Positions 34,554 through 45,217 are shown, counted from the stretch's first letter. The stretch is 64,000 bases of DNA from Streptomyces asiaticus (GCF_018138715.1 NZ_JAGSHX010000006.1:5766001-5830000), one strand, 5' to 3'. Translations and numbers: made by a program. The notes: a model not told the origin generated them from the sequence alone.

Positions 34554-35102
34554 GTGGCAGGTATGCGTGGCAAAGAGACGGTCCGGGACATGGTGCTGTC
34601 GCTGGCGGCGATCGGCGTCGTCGCGGCGGCCATCTACCTCTTCGGTATCCCGCATGACGAGGGCCCCAAGGGCTCCGGGGTGAAGACGGTGAACTACCGC
34701 GTGGAGCTGGCCACGGCCCGCCGCGCCGCCCCGTACCCGGTGGCCGCCCCCGAGCCCGGGAGCCTGCCCAAGGGCTGGCGCGCGACATCGGTGACCTACC
34801 GCCCGGCCGCCGCGGAGGACGGCGCGCTCTGGCACCTCGGCTTCCTCGACGAGAACGAGGAGTACATCGCGGTCGAGCAGAGCGACGGCAAGCCCGTGCC
34901 GTTCGTGGAGGAGGTCACCCAGCAGGCGCGGGAGACCAAGCGGACGCAGCGGATCGACGGCAAGGACTGGGTCCGCTACGACGGCGACAAGTACGACGCG
35001 CTGGTGCGCGAGGAGCCGGGTGTGACCACGGTGGTCACCGGGACGGCGTCGTACGGGCAGCTGACGAAGATGGCCGAGGCGCTCACCGAGAAGAAGGGCT
35101 GA
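34554..35102 (+). CDS. DUF4245 membrane-anchored protein
   Basis: 182 residues from GTG 34554; an ATG at 34563 is also possible with GGGGG upstream. An N-terminal helix (MVLSLAAIGVVAAAIYLFGI) anchors an extracytoplasmic domain containing LPKGWRATSVTYRP and WVRYDGDKYDALVREEPG, which fits DUF4245. It is divergent from glpX, as is common in actinomycetes. The function is unknown. Confidence 0.8.
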   Translation: MAGMRGKETVRDMVLSLAAIGVVAAAIYLFGIPHDEGPKGSGVKTVNYRVELATARRAAPYPVAAPEPGSLPKGWRATSVTYRPAAAEDGALWHLGFLDENEEYIAVEQSDGKPVPFVEEVTQQARETKRTQRIDGKDWVRYDGDKYDALVREEPGVTTVVTGTASYGQLTKMAEALTEKKG

Positions 35103-35132
35103 GCTCACCGAGAAGAGGGGCTGAGCGAGACG

Positions 35133-35173
35133 CGGGCCCTTGGCCCGGACCGGTGGTCCGGGCCAAGGGCCCG
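35133..35173. terminator. Strong bidirectional terminator
   Basis: Perfect 19-bp stem (35133-35151 with 35155-35173) and a 3-nt loop, lying between the DUF4245 gene and the convergent nitroreductase gene. Confidence 0.8.
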
Positions 35174-35212
35174 TGGTTGATCACGCGTGACCGAGCGCGG
35201 TCCAGTGGTCGA

Positions 35213-35803
35213 TCAGACCGTGGTGATGACGTCGTCGTAGTCCAGGCGGGGGCCACGGGGGAACCAGGCGTCCTCGCCCGGCTTGCCGATGTTGATGACC
35301 ATCAGCGGGGTGTGGTCATCGTCCAGGAACTCCTTCTGGACCCCGGCCGCGTCGAAGCCGGTCATCGGGCCGGCGGCGAGACCGGCGGCGCGGATGCCCA
35401 GGATGAAGTAACCGGCCTGAAGCGAGGCATTGAGCGCCGCGGCCTGCTCACGGGCGGCACGCTCGGCGAAGAAGACGTCCTTGGCCTGCGGAAAGTGCGG
35501 GAAGAGCGCGGGCAGCTCCTCGTGGAACTCGTTGTCCGCGGCGAGGATCGCGACCAGCGGGGCGGTGGAGGTCTTGGGCTGGTTGCCCTCGGCCATGTGC
35601 TGGACCAGCCGCTCACGGGCCTCGGGCGAGCGGACCAGCACGATACGCAGCGGCGACTGGTTGAACGCGGTCGGCGCGTACTTGACCAGGTCGTAGATCG
35701 CCTGCACCTGCTCCTCGGTCACCGGCTCATCGGTGAAGGTGTTGGCAGTGCGGGCCTCGCGGAAGAGCAGGTCCTGGGCGGCGGGGTCGAGAACGAGTGC
35801 CAT
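35213..35803 (-). CDS. Malonic semialdehyde reductase, RutE/HadB-type nitroreductase
   Basis: 196 residues from ATG 35803, the exact usual length for this subgroup. Nitroreductase landmarks are the start LLFREARTANTFTDEPV, YAPTAFNQSPLRIVLVRS, the GYFILGIRAAGLAAGPMTGFD stretch and the C-terminal INIGKPG. Members use FMN and NAD(P)H to reduce malonic semialdehyde or quinone-like substrates. No other pyrimidine-degradation gene is adjacent, so the natural substrate is open. Confidence 0.82.
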   Translation of the reverse strand: MALVLDPAAQDLLFREARTANTFTDEPVTEEQVQAIYDLVKYAPTAFNQSPLRIVLVRSPEARERLVQHMAEGNQPKTSTAPLVAILAADNEFHEELPALFPHFPQAKDVFFAERAAREQAAALNASLQAGYFILGIRAAGLAAGPMTGFDAAGVQKEFLDDDHTPLMVINIGKPGEDAWFPRGPRLDYDDVITTV

Positions 35804-35859
35804 GGAAGAAACCTCTGCATAAGCGGGGATATCGCTGACGGGCTCCACTGTACGACGCT

Positions 35860-35879
35860 TAGATTAATGTTCAACTAAA
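35860..35879. promoter_or_regulatory. A+T-rich imperfect inverted repeat upstream of the nitroreductase
   Basis: TTAGATTAAT (35860-35869) and GTTCAACTAA (35870-35879) match at 7 of 10 positions as an inverted repeat. It stands out as A+T-rich 57 bp before the start codon and looks like a MarR-type or promoter element. Confidence 0.35.
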
Positions 35880-35964
35880 AAGATGGTGTGGGGTGGGGAA
35901 GGTGCTCCGAATCACAATGTGGCTACGTCCGAGCCGGGCCCGGACGGTCGCCGGGCCCGGACAG

Positions 35965-36270
35965 TCAGCGCTCCCCGGGGCTCTCCGCTTCCTCGGCGCC
36001 TTCAGCGCCTTCGTCCTCCGCCAGCGCCGCGTCCAGCCGGGCCCTCGCGCCCTCCAGCCAGTGGCGGCAGACCTTCGCCAGCTCCTCGCCGCGCTCCCAC
36101 AGCGCCAGCGACTCCTCGAGGCTGGTGCCGCCCGCCTCCAGGCGGCGGACCACCTCGACCAGCTCGTCCCGCGCCTGCTCATAGCCGAGCGTGGTCTCCG
36201 CCCGCGCGCTCTGCCCGGCCTGCCCGTCCGTCTGCCCGGCCTGCCCGGTCTGCTCGTCCGTCTTCGCCAT
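35965..36270 (-). CDS. xseB: Exodeoxyribonuclease VII small subunit
   Basis: 101 residues from ATG 36270. The core helix pair ([53 protein letters not shown]) is the XseB signature. Gln/Gly-rich N-terminal and Glu-rich C-terminal extensions are typical of Streptomyces. It binds XseA, whose gene ends 10 bp upstream, to form the single-strand nuclease used in repair. Confidence 0.94.
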   Translation of the reverse strand: MAKTDEQTGQAGQTDGQAGQSARAETTLGYEQARDELVEVVRRLEAGGTSLEESLALWERGEELAKVCRHWLEGARARLDAALAEDEGAEGAEEAESPGER

Positions 36271-36280
36271 ACCCCTCACC

Positions 36281-37501
36281 CTATTCAGCGGGTCCGACAG
36301 CGACCCGCACCCGGAACTCGCCCTCGGAGACCCGCGCCCGCAGCTCCTCGCCCTCCGCGACCTCCTCGGCCGCCCGCACCACCGAGCCGTCGGGGTGCTG
36401 GAGCACCGCATAGCCACGGCGCAGCGTCGCGGCGGGGGAGAGCGCGACCACCCGCGCCTGGGTGTGGGTCAGCTCGGAGTCGGCCCGGTCCAGCAGATGG
36501 CCCAGGCAGCGGCGGGCGCGCTCCAGCACCGCCGTGATCCGCTCCGCGCGCTCGTCCACCATGCGGTGCGGCTCCCGCATGCACGGCCGGGCCAGCGCGG
36601 CGGCCAGCCCCCGCTCCTCCCGGTCCAGCAGCCCGTGCACACTGCGCAGCGCCCGCTCCCGCAGCTGCTGGACGCGCATCAGCTCCTCGCCCACATCGGG
36701 CACGATCTTCTTCGCCGCGTCCGTGGGCGTGGAGGCGCGCAGATCGGCGACCAGGTCCAGCAGCGGCGAGTCCGGCTCATGGCCGATCGCGGAGACCACC
36801 GGCGTACGGCACGCGGCCACCGCCCGGACCAGCTGCTCGTCCGAGAACGGCAGCAGGTCCTCCACGCTGCCGCCGCCGCGCGCCACCACGATCACGTCCA
36901 CCTCGGGCAGCGCGTCGAGCTCCTTGACCGCCTCGATCACCTGCGGCACCGCGTGCACCCCCTGCACGGCCACATTGCGCACCTCGAAGCGGACGGCGGG
37001 CCAGCGCAGCCGCGCGTTCTCCAGCACATCGCGCTCGGCGGCCGAGGCGCGGCCGCAGACCAGCCCTATCAGCTGGGGCAGAAACGGCAGCGCCTTCTTG
37101 CGGTCGGCGGCGAACAGCCCCTCCGCCGCCAGCGCCTTCTTCAACTGCTCCAGCCGCGCGAGCAGTTCACCCACGCCCACCGGGCGGATCTCGGCGGCCC
37201 GCAGGGACAGCTGGCCCCGCGGCGCGTACCACTCCGGTTTGGCGTGGACCACGACCCGCGCACCCTCGGTGACCGTGTCCGCGATCTTGTCGAAGACGGC
37301 GCGGAAGCAGGTGACGGTGAGCGAGATGTCGTAACTGGGGTCGCGCAGGGTCAGGAACACCACACCGGCGCCCGGGCGCCGGGACAGCTGGGTGATCTGC
37401 CCCTCGACCCAGATCGCGCCGAGCCGGTCGATCCAGCCCCCGATCAGCCGGGACACCTCGCCGACCGGGATCGGCGCCTCCGCGGACGTGTTGACAGCCA
37501 T
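36281..37501 (-). CDS. xseA: Exodeoxyribonuclease VII large subunit
   Basis: 406 residues from ATG 37501, matching the family start (an N-terminal OB fold, [25 protein letters not shown]). The catalytic domain has [21 protein letters not shown] and [12 protein letters not shown], all conserved in XseA. Coiled-coil residues follow, then a C-terminal RGYAVL. It acts with XseB to degrade single-stranded DNA from both ends. Confidence 0.95.
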   Translation of the reverse strand: MAVNTSAEAPIPVGEVSRLIGGWIDRLGAIWVEGQITQLSRRPGAGVVFLTLRDPSYDISLTVTCFRAVFDKIADTVTEGARVVVHAKPEWYAPRGQLSLRAAEIRPVGVGELLARLEQLKKALAAEGLFAADRKKALPFLPQLIGLVCGRASAAERDVLENARLRWPAVRFEVRNVAVQGVHAVPQVIEAVKELDALPEVDVIVVARGGGSVEDLLPFSDEQLVRAVAACRTPVVSAIGHEPDSPLLDLVADLRASTPTDAAKKIVPDVGEELMRVQQLRERALRSVHGLLDREERGLAAALARPCMREPHRMVDERAERITAVLERARRCLGHLLDRADSELTHTQARVVALSPAATLRRGYAVLQHPDGSVVRAAEEVAEGEELRARVSEGEFRVRVAVGPAE

Positions 37502-37549
37502 GACCGCGAGGGTATCGGCCACCACCGACAGCAGTGGGGGTCATCGCCC

Positions 37550-37618
37550 CCACCAACCGGCAGCCCCCACCAACCAGCGGCCTCCCATCAACCGGCAGCC
37601 CCCCACCAACCGGCAGAC
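37550..37618. repeat. Imperfect 17-bp tandem repeat between xseA and ispH
   Basis: Four near-copies of CCACCAACCGGCAGCC run from 37550 to 37618. The flanking TCATCGCCCC occurs on both sides (37541-37550 and 37626-37635). It fills the promoter region of the divergent xseA and ispH genes. Confidence 0.7.
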
Positions 37619-37639
37619 CCCGCGGTCATCGCCCCTACC

Positions 37640-38674
37640 ATGGGGGACATGACTGCAACCTCCGCCCGCCGGGTCCTGCTCGCGGCCCCCCGTGGCTACT
37701 GTGCCGGTGTCGACCGTGCCGTGATCGCCGTCGAGAAGGCCCTGGAGCAGTACGGCGCGCCGATCTATGTGCGCAAGGAGATCGTCCACAACAAGTACGT
37801 CGTCCAGACCCTGGAGAAGAAGGGCGCCATCTTCGTCGACGAGACGGAGGAGGTGCCCGAGGGCTCCATCGTGATCTTCTCGGCGCACGGTGTCGCGCCG
37901 GTGGTCCACGAGGAGGCCGCCACGCGCAAGCTGGCCACCATCGACGCCACCTGCCCCCTGGTCACCAAGGTCCACAAGGAAGCAGTCCGGTTCGCCAAGG
38001 AGGACTACGACATCCTCCTGATCGGCCATGAAGGCCATGAAGAGGTCATCGGCACCAGCGGTGAGGCCCCCGAGCACATCACCCTGGTCGACGGCCCCGA
38101 CGATGTGAAGAACGTCGAGGTACGGGATGAGTCCAAGGTCGTCTGGCTCTCCCAGACCACCCTCTCCGTCGACGAGACCATGGAGACCGTGGACGCGCTC
38201 AAGGAGCGCTTCCCGCAGCTCATCAGCCCGCCCAGCGACGACATCTGCTACGCCACGCAGAACCGCCAGACCGCCATCAAGCAGGTGGCCGCCGAGTCCG
38301 ACCTGGTGATCGTGGTCGGCTCCAAGAACTCCTCCAACTCGGTGCGGCTGGTGGAGGTCGCCCTCGGCGCGGGCGCCAAGGCGGGCCATCTGGTCGACTA
38401 CGCGAGCGAGATCGACGAGGCATGGCTGGAGGGCGTCACCACGGTCGGCGTGACCTCGGGCGCCTCCGTTCCTGACGTGCTCGTCGAGGGCGTCCTGGAG
38501 TGGCTGGCCGAGCGCGGCTTCGGCGATGTCGAGGTCGTCCAGCCCATGCAGGAGTCGCTGACCTTCTCGCTGCCCAAGGAGCTGCGCCGGGACCTGCGGG
38601 CCGAGGCCGCCGCGGCCTCCGGCTCGCCGGAGGCCGCGGCGGTCGCCGGCCGGCCCGAGGGGTCGCAGCGGTGA
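37640..38674 (+). CDS. ispH: 4-hydroxy-3-methylbut-2-enyl diphosphate reductase
   Basis: 344 residues from ATG 37640 (341 from ATG 37649, both plausible). The last step of the MEP isoprenoid pathway, making IPP and DMAPP with an iron-sulfur cluster. In the shorter numbering the ligands are Cys18 (GYCAGV), Cys102 (ATCPLV) and Cys200 ([10 protein letters not shown]), with GHEGHEE and the C-terminal GVTSGASVP. The C-terminal tail is Ala/Glu-rich. It is coupled to ppgK by a GTGA overlap. Confidence 0.95.
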   Translation: MGDMTATSARRVLLAAPRGYCAGVDRAVIAVEKALEQYGAPIYVRKEIVHNKYVVQTLEKKGAIFVDETEEVPEGSIVIFSAHGVAPVVHEEAATRKLATIDATCPLVTKVHKEAVRFAKEDYDILLIGHEGHEEVIGTSGEAPEHITLVDGPDDVKNVEVRDESKVVWLSQTTLSVDETMETVDALKERFPQLISPPSDDICYATQNRQTAIKQVAAESDLVIVVGSKNSSNSVRLVEVALGAGAKAGHLVDYASEIDEAWLEGVTTVGVTSGASVPDVLVEGVLEWLAERGFGDVEVVQPMQESLTFSLPKELRRDLRAEAAAASGSPEAAAVAGRPEGSQR

Positions 38675-39462
38675 CGTACGGCCAGGGGGACACGGGGGCG
38701 TCCGCGGTGAAGGTATTCGGCATCGACATCGGCGGTTCGGGCATCAAGGGCGCCCCGGTCGACCTGGACCGGGGTGAGCTCGCCGAAGAGCGCCATAAGG
38801 TGCTCACGCCGCATCCGTCCACGCCCGAGGCGGTCCTGGACGGTGTGGTGGAGGTCGTCCGGCACTTCGACTGGTCCGGGCGGCCGGTCGGGGTGACCTT
38901 CCCGGGCGTGGTGAAGGACGGTGTCACCCTTACCGCCGCGAATGTCGACAAGAGCTGGATCGGCACCGATCTGGCGTCGCGCCTCGCCGAGCGGCTGGAC
39001 TGCCCGGTCACGGTGCTGAACGACGCGGACGCGGCCGGGGTCGCGGAGGTGACGTTCGGCGCCGCCCGCGGCGTCAAGGGCACCGTGATCGTGCTCACCC
39101 TCGGCACCGGCATCGGCAGCGCGGTCTTCACCGACGGGCATCTGCTCACCAACACCGAGCTGGGCCATCTGGAGCTGGACGGCCACGAGGCGGAGAAGCG
39201 GGCCTCGACCAAGGTCAAGGACGATCACGACCTCAGTTGGCCGCACTGGGCGCGCCGGGTGCAGAAGTACCTCCACCACCTGGAGATGCTCTTCTCTCCC
39301 GAGCTCTTCGTGCTGGGCGGCGGGGTGAGCCGTAAGGCGGACAAGTTCCTGCCGCTGATCGAGGGCGTCAGGGCCGAGATCGTGCCGGCGCAGCTTCAGA
39401 ACAACGCGGGGATCGTGGGTGCCGGGATGGCCGCGGCCGCTGCTGCCGGCGACGCCGGGTGA
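38671..39462 (+). CDS. ppgK: Polyphosphate glucokinase (ROK family)
   Basis: 263 residues, GTG start at 38671 overlapping the ispH stop by 4 bp. It phosphorylates glucose using polyphosphate or ATP. It has [39 protein letters not shown] with the catalytic Asp, [12 protein letters not shown] and GHLELDG. The end [16 protein letters not shown] is typical of actinomycete PpgK. The last ~95 bp overlap the 3' end of the convergent DUF6542 gene. Confidence 0.92.
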   Translation: MTYGQGDTGASAVKVFGIDIGGSGIKGAPVDLDRGELAEERHKVLTPHPSTPEAVLDGVVEVVRHFDWSGRPVGVTFPGVVKDGVTLTAANVDKSWIGTDLASRLAERLDCPVTVLNDADAAGVAEVTFGAARGVKGTVIVLTLGTGIGSAVFTDGHLLTNTELGHLELDGHEAEKRASTKVKDDHDLSWPHWARRVQKYLHHLEMLFSPELFVLGGGVSRKADKFLPLIEGVRAEIVPAQLQNNAGIVGAGMAAAAAAGDAG

Positions 39463-40036
39463 ACAGCAGGGCCCGCCGTACGAGCACGATCACCACGGTC
39501 AGCAGCGTCCCCGCGTAGAGCCAGCCGGCTTGCAGCGACAGCGCGGTGAACACCCCCACCGCCTGTCCGCTGAACCCCGCCGAACCCTCGTTGATCGGCA
39601 GCAGCCCGACCGTGTACGCCAGCGGCGCCGTCACCGGCGCCGCCAGCAGATCGGCGGGCCGCACCCACAGCCCGCAGGCCGCGCAGGCGGGCAGGAAGAG
39701 CACGCTGTAGACGGTGGGGGAGCCGGAGAGCAGCAGCGCGTCCAGGCAGCCGATGCCGAGCATGGTGAGCGTGGTCAGCAGCCCCGCGCCCAGCCCGGTC
39801 AGCCGGGGGTCCGGGAAGGACAGCCCCCGGGCCCGCCGCAGGACGGCGGGCCGCGCCGCGGCCGCTCCGGACGGCCCCGTACGGCGTGCGGCAGGCCGGG
39901 GCGCCCGGGCCGCGCCGCCGGACTGCCCCCGGCCCTGACCCGTGCCTCTGCCCCGTCCCGGATATGCGTCGTCGGCGGCGGGACGGGGCGGCGGTGCCGC
40001 CGCGCGGCGGGGCGTACGCGTGCTGTAATGCTCCAC
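39368..40036 (-). CDS. DUF6542 membrane protein
   Basis: 222 residues from GTG 40036. A Pro/Arg/Ala-rich cytoplasmic start (about 1-75) is followed by four hydrophobic segments (from [25 protein letters not shown] to [22 protein letters not shown]) and a basic tail. Layout and the [19 protein letters not shown] stretch fit DUF6542. Its final ~95 bp lie antisense to ppgK. The function is unknown. Confidence 0.78.
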   Translation of the reverse strand: MEHYSTRTPRRAAAPPPRPAADDAYPGRGRGTGQGRGQSGGAARAPRPAARRTGPSGAAAARPAVLRRARGLSFPDPRLTGLGAGLLTTLTMLGIGCLDALLLSGSPTVYSVLFLPACAACGLWVRPADLLAAPVTAPLAYTVGLLPINEGSAGFSGQAVGVFTALSLQAGWLYAGTLLTVVIVLVRRALLFTRRRRQQRPRPSRHPRSPRCSEAAPARSRP

Positions 40037-40238
40037 CCGACCAACGTAGGTCGCCGGAGGGCGAGAATCCGGTCTTGGACACGCCCTTCGCAGGACCTTG
40101 GCAGTGTGTTCGACCGATTGTCAGCCCGGCCGGGTGATCGAGGGCGGCCCCGTAGACTGGTGGACCGGCCCCGGCTCCACCGGGGCCCGTCATCGGTACT
40201 CACATCCCCGCCACGGGAAGCTACGGGAAGTCGTCAAC

Positions 40239-41327
<1,089 letters not shown>

Positions 41328-41380
41328 ACTCCCCTACGTCGCTGACCTGGGGAGATTTCCGCGGTAAGGGCGGCTGGCGA

Positions 41381-41403
41381 TGCCGGGTCGGTTTGGCCCG
41401 GCA
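41381..41403 (+). terminator. Hairpin after ychF
   Basis: TGCCGGG (41381-41387) pairs with CCCGGCA (41397-41403), 54 bp after the ychF stop and just before the convergent MerR-like gene end. Confidence 0.5.
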
Positions 41404-41423
41404 TCGGCTGTGCCCGGAAGGGC

Positions 41424-41762
41424 TCATGGAGAGTCGTCGTGCTGTTCGGCCGCGGCGCGGCGGAACTCCGCGTTGATGCGCTGAGCCTCCTCGAGCTGGT
41501 CCTCGAGGATGACGATGCGGCAGGCGGCTTCGACCGGCATGCCCTGGTCGACGAGCTCGCGGGCGCGGGCGGCGATCCGCAGTTGGTAGCGGGAGTACCG
41601 GCGGTGCCCGCCCTCCGAGCGGAGCGGGGTGATGAGGCGGGCCTCACCGATGGCGCGGAGAAAGCCGGGGGTGGTGCCGAGCATCTCTGCTGCCCGTCCC
41701 ATGGTGTAGGCGGGGTAGTCGTCGTCGTCCAGGCGACCACCGAGCGGATTGTCTGCTGTCAT
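41424..41762 (-). CDS. MerR-type helix-turn-helix regulator
   Basis: 112 residues from ATG 41762 (GAGGTGAGA upstream). The winged-helix core is YTMGRAAEMLGTTPGFLRAIGEARLITPLRSEGGHRRYSRYQLR, a MerR DNA-binding domain, followed by a helix (EAACRIVILEDQLEEAQRIN) and no effector domain. I know close relatives beside cold-shock and DEAD-box genes in Streptomyces, as here. A 13-bp hairpin lies in its leader. Confidence 0.85.
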   Translation of the reverse strand: MTADNPLGGRLDDDDYPAYTMGRAAEMLGTTPGFLRAIGEARLITPLRSEGGHRRYSRYQLRIAARARELVDQGMPVEAACRIVILEDQLEEAQRINAEFRRAAAEQHDDSP

Positions 41763-41788
41763 TCTCACCTCGTTGAGCAACGCGTCGA

Positions 41789-41819
41789 GGGGCCCTGGTG
41801 CCGTAAGCACCAGGGCCCC
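41789..41819. promoter_or_regulatory. Leader hairpin of the MerR-like gene
   Basis: Perfect 13-bp stem (41789-41801 with 41807-41819) and a 5-nt loop, ending 27 nt before the MerR-like ATG on the minus strand. As an RNA it would sit in the 5' leader and could act as an attenuator. It might instead terminate transcripts arriving from the right. Confidence 0.45.
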
Positions 41820-42391
41820 GAAGGAAATTCAACACCATCTGTCGGCGCTACCGCTGTGCCGACCTTCTGTCTTCCGCTACGCCGCCCGAGGAGGGCGGGA
41901 TCGCGGGGATCGCGAATGCTTGACCGGGGACCACCTTCCGTTCCGGGGTCTTGCGGTACCCGGGCCGGTTCTCCATCCCCGGGCGATCCTGATGGCGTCC
42001 GCTTCCTCCGTTCTTCGCTCAGTCATCCACTCCGGGCCGCCCGGTGCGGCTGCCAGTCCCGTCGCCTTCCTGCGAACAACCTGGCTTCGCAACTCCACAG
42101 CCGCACCGACCTGGGAACTTCACGTACTTCTACCCGCCAGTTCGTGTCTGCCGGGTCTCGTTCGACTCTGTCTACGAGAAAAACCTTAACCATTCGACAG
42201 TCCAATGTCTACTCTGGCGAGTATAGATTTTGTCGTGCGTCGGCCCTCGATAGCCTGCGGCTCGTACCAGCGAGCGTGCGGCTGGTCACTCGGCCGGCTC
42301 AGGGGTGGCACCCCGGCAGGAGGCGCTGGCCCGTTCGCCGCCGCGTCCAGTGGGGGACAGCCGGACGGACCGATGAATAAAATCGGCTCTC
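41820..42391. other. Intergenic region without a supported gene
   Basis: 572 bases between the MerR-like leader hairpin and the GvpU-like gene. Short frames exist on both strands (for example 42023-42205, minus) but none has a convincing family or ribosome site. The part at about 42160-42240 is A+T-rich for this genome and includes AGTATAGATTTTGT, a likely promoter area. Confidence 0.6.
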
Positions 42392-42766
42392 ATGTCGAAC
42401 GCTGACGAACTGCTCGTTGACGTAGCCGCCATAGTGGAGTCCGAGCAGAGCAACCAGATGTCCCTGACCGTGGTCACCGGCGGCGCTGTCATCACCGGAC
42501 GGTTGGCTCCCGAAGCCGTGTGGAGGCAGCGTGTGTCGGAGATCCTGAGGGACTCGGACCGCCTCGGCCCCTTCGCCGGGGTCTTCACCGCCGACGAGGC
42601 GCAGGACCGGCCCGACCGCGGCGGTCCGCCCACGCATCTGCACTTTCACGTCGCCCGGATCCTGCAAGGCAGCATGGGGATCCCCGAGACGGGCGGGATG
42701 TACCGCGTCGCGATCAAGGACGTCAGCGGTTGGACCGTTGGCGACTTCAGCTACTCCGACTCATGA
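42392..42766 (+). CDS. GvpU-like gas vesicle accessory protein (tentative)
   Basis: 124 residues. The strand pattern LTVVTGGAVITGRLAPEAVW followed by a segment with HLHFHVARI and VAIKDVSGWTVGDFS resembles GvpU-type proteins, which sit with stress and gas-vesicle genes. No other gvp gene is in the window. It may therefore be an orphan, or a different small beta-rich family. Confidence 0.5.
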   Translation: MSNADELLVDVAAIVESEQSNQMSLTVVTGGAVITGRLAPEAVWRQRVSEILRDSDRLGPFAGVFTADEAQDRPDRGGPPTHLHFHVARILQGSMGIPETGGMYRVAIKDVSGWTVGDFSYSDS

Positions 42767-42821
42767 GTCACGGACCCCTGGTCGGCCCTGGAGGCGCTGT
42801 CTTGCCGACCGGACACTGAAC

Positions 42822-42865
42822 GCGTTGAGGGCTCGACCGGCGCGTGCCGGTCGAGCCCTCAACGC
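42822..42865. terminator. Strong bidirectional terminator
   Basis: Perfect 20-bp stem (42822-42841 with 42846-42865) around the loop GCGT, between the GvpU-like gene and the convergent 102-residue gene. Confidence 0.8.
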
Positions 42866-42898
42866 TGTCCTGGTCCCGGCTTTCGCCTGTCCCGTCGG

Positions 42899-43207
42899 TT
42901 ACCTGGGCGCCGGGGTGCCGAGCTGAGCCGACGCTTCCTCAAGCGGAGTGAGGCCGCGCGTGGGTGAGATTTCGGGGAGGGCACGGCACGTGAAGCCGAG
43001 ACGGGTCATGGCTCTGGTGACTTCGCCGGCGGTGAAGTCACGACGGTCCTGCCCGGTGATGACCGCGCCCACCTGCTTCACGGGGTACTGGCGGCGGCCG
43101 ATGATCACGGAGTCACCGGTGACGAGCTCGGGCGTGACGCCCTTCATGGACGCCAGCACCCCACTCCTGGTCAGGTCGAACGGGAAGCGGGCGATGACAC
43201 AACGCAT
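42899..43207 (-). CDS. Conserved 102-residue protein of cold-shock clusters
   Basis: From ATG 43207: MRCVIARFPFDLTRSGVLAS, VTGDSVIIGRRQYPVKQVG and ITGQDRRDFTAGEVTRAMTRLGFTC. This is a well-conserved Streptomyces protein that I associate with CspA and DEAD-helicase genes, as found here. No catalytic motif is seen. The function is unknown. Confidence 0.72.
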   Translation of the reverse strand: MRCVIARFPFDLTRSGVLASMKGVTPELVTGDSVIIGRRQYPVKQVGAVITGQDRRDFTAGEVTRAMTRLGFTCRALPEISPTRGLTPLEEASAQLGTPAPR

Positions 43208-43253
43208 GGGTGCCTCACAGGTAGAGGGAGAAGGTCTGAGCGGGGGAGGCGGA

Positions 43254-43652
43254 TCAGCGTGAGAGGGCGAGAACGCCCACGGCGCAGCCGTGCTCGTCGA
43301 TGACGGGCAGGGCCCCGAGCCGCCCGTGCCGCATCGTGCGCTCCGCTTCGGCGATCGTGGTCATGGGCGAGGTGAAGGGTCCGTTGTCGCCGAAGACGTC
43401 CCGCAGACGGACCCGATCGGTGTATGCGGAGCTGTCGCGGACGACGGTGAGCTGGTCCTGAGCGATCAGGCCCGTGCACCGGCCGTCCTCGTCGTAGACG
43501 AGCAGGTGCCGGGAAGGGGCACTGGCCATGACGGACAAGGCCACCTCTACGGTCATGTCGTCCCAGACCTGCGGGCCGGGCGCGTCCATGGCGTCGACCA
43601 CGGTCTCGGTGGCGGAATCCGCCGGGTGCGGCGTCATCTGATCCAGCGTCAA
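43254..43652 (-). CDS. CBS-pair domain protein
   Basis: 132 residues starting with TTG at 43652; GGAGG lies 7 nt upstream of the TTG but too far from the next in-frame ATG (43637), which decides the start. The protein is essentially two CBS motifs (VALSVMASAPSRHLLVYDEDGRCTGLIAQDQL and AERTMRHGRLGALPVIDEHGCAVGVLAL), which bind adenosyl ligands. It lies in the stress cluster between the 102-aa gene and the helicase. Confidence 0.85.
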   Translation of the reverse strand: MTLDQMTPHPADSATETVVDAMDAPGPQVWDDMTVEVALSVMASAPSRHLLVYDEDGRCTGLIAQDQLTVVRDSSAYTDRVRLRDVFGDNGPFTSPMTTIAEAERTMRHGRLGALPVIDEHGCAVGVLALSR

Positions 43653-43699
43653 AGGGTGCCTCCTTGGGGAATGGCCAAGAGTCCTGATCGAGGAAGGTT

Positions 43700-45217
43700 C
43701 TAGGCTGCCGCGTCGAGGGCGGACTGCCGCCGAGCTTTACGGTGGGTCGCCTCGCCGGTCCGGCGGTCCCCAGCGGCGCGGCCGCGTCGATCGCGAGAGT
43801 GGGGGACGCCGCGCCTGGGGCGCTCCACCCCCGCTGTGGTGATGACGACCGGAATGCCCGACGGAGTGCGCGCGCCGGTGATGTGGCTCAGCTCGGCCTC
43901 ACCTGAGCGGACCTGGGTGGTCCGAGGGCGGATCCCGGCGTCCGACATGAGACGGACCGTGCCGCGGCGCTGGCCGGGCGTCACCAGGGTGACGACGAGA
44001 CCGGACTCGCCGGCGCGGGCCGTGCGGCCTCCCCGGTGAAGGTAGTCCTTGTGGTCGTTGGGCGGGTCCACGTTGACCACCAGGTCGAGGTTGTCGACAT
44101 GGATCCCGCGCGCCGCGACATTGGTCGCCACCAAGACCGTCACATGCCCCGTCTTGAACTGGGCCAGGGTCCGGGTGCGCTGCGGCTGCGACTTCCCACC
44201 GTGCAGTGCGGCGGCCCGTACACCGCTCTTCAGCAGGTGGCTCGTGAGCTGGTCGACGGCATGCTTGGTGTCCAGGAACATGATCACTCGGCCCTCTCGC
44301 GCCGCGATCTCTGTTGTCACCTGATGCTTGTCCGCGCCGTGCACATGCAGCACGTGGTGCTCCATCGTGGTGACCGCGGCCGCGGACGGGTCGACGGAGT
44401 GGACCACCGGGTCGATCAGGTACCGGCGGACCAGACGGTCGACGTTGCGGTCCAAAGTGGCTGAGAACAGCATCCGTTGCCCCTTCGGGCGCACCTGCTC
44501 CAGCAGCGCCGTGACCTGCGGCATGAAGCCCATGTCGGTCATCTGGTCAGCCTCGTCCAGGACGGTGATGTCGACCTGGTTCAGGCGGCAGTCGCCTCGC
44601 TCGACGAGGTCCTTCAGCCGGCCCGGCGTCGCGACGACGACCTCCGCCCCACCACGCAGCGCACCGACCTGCTTGCTGATCGGCATCCCGCCGACCACCG
44701 TGGCCATCCGCAGCCGCACGGAGCGGGCGTACGGAGTGAGCGCATCGGCGACCTGCTGTGCCAGCTCCCGGGTGGGCACCAGCACCAGCGCCAGCGGCTG
44801 CCGGGGCTCGGCTCGCCGGCCGGCCGTACGGGCCAGCAGCGCCAGGCCGAAGGCCAGGGTCTTGCCGGATCCGGTGCGCCCGCGGCCGAGTACGTCACGG
44901 CCCGCGAGGGAGTTCGGGAGGGTCGCCGCCTGGATCGGAAACGGTGTGGTCACCCCTTCGGCGACCAGCGCGGCCAGCAGCTGCCGGGGCATCTCGAGAT
45001 CAGCGAACGTCTCGGCGGCGGGGAGTGCGGGGCTGCTCGTCACGGGCGGGGCGAACTCCCCCCGCGGTGCGGCGGGCCGGCCCCCGTGACCGCGCGAACG
45101 GCTCGGACCACCGGAGCGCTTGGAGACCCTAGCCCCCGAGCGGCTGCCGTCCTGTCGGGAGCCGGAACCGCCGGTACGGGTGGGGACGGAACGGGCGTTC
45201 GTACGTGTGCGGTTCAT
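43700..45217 (-). CDS. DEAD-box RNA helicase
   Basis: 505 residues from ATG 45217 (GAGGAAGG upstream). A basic Ser/Arg/Gly-rich N-terminus (about 1-65) is followed by helicase motifs: Q motif PFPIQAATLP, motif I GRTGSGKT (113-120), Ia VPTRELAQQ, II DEAD (221-224), III SAT, V ATNVAARGIHV and VI HRGGRTARAG. The C-terminus is Arg-rich. RNA helicases of this group unwind cold-stabilised RNA. The CspA gene lies upstream on the same strand. Confidence 0.94.
   Translation of the reverse strand: MNRTRTNARSVPTRTGGSGSRQDGSRSGARVSKRSGGPSRSRGHGGRPAAPRGEFAPPVTSSPALPAAETFADLEMPRQLLAALVAEGVTTPFPIQAATLPNSLAGRDVLGRGRTGSGKTLAFGLALLARTAGRRAEPRQPLALVLVPTRELAQQVADALTPYARSVRLRMATVVGGMPISKQVGALRGGAEVVVATPGRLKDLVERGDCRLNQVDITVLDEADQMTDMGFMPQVTALLEQVRPKGQRMLFSATLDRNVDRLVRRYLIDPVVHSVDPSAAAVTTMEHHVLHVHGADKHQVTTEIAAREGRVIMFLDTKHAVDQLTSHLLKSGVRAAALHGGKSQPQRTRTLAQFKTGHVTVLVATNVAARGIHVDNLDLVVNVDPPNDHKDYLHRGGRTARAGESGLVVTLVTPGQRRGTVRLMSDAGIRPRTTQVRSGEAELSHITGARTPSGIPVVITTAGVERPRRGVPHSRDRRGRAAGDRRTGEATHRKARRQSALDAAA

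Noticed and set aside
37541..37640. CRISPR-like repeat array at xseA/ispH
   Set aside because: Units are 16-18 bp without unique spacers, so this is a simple tandem repeat.
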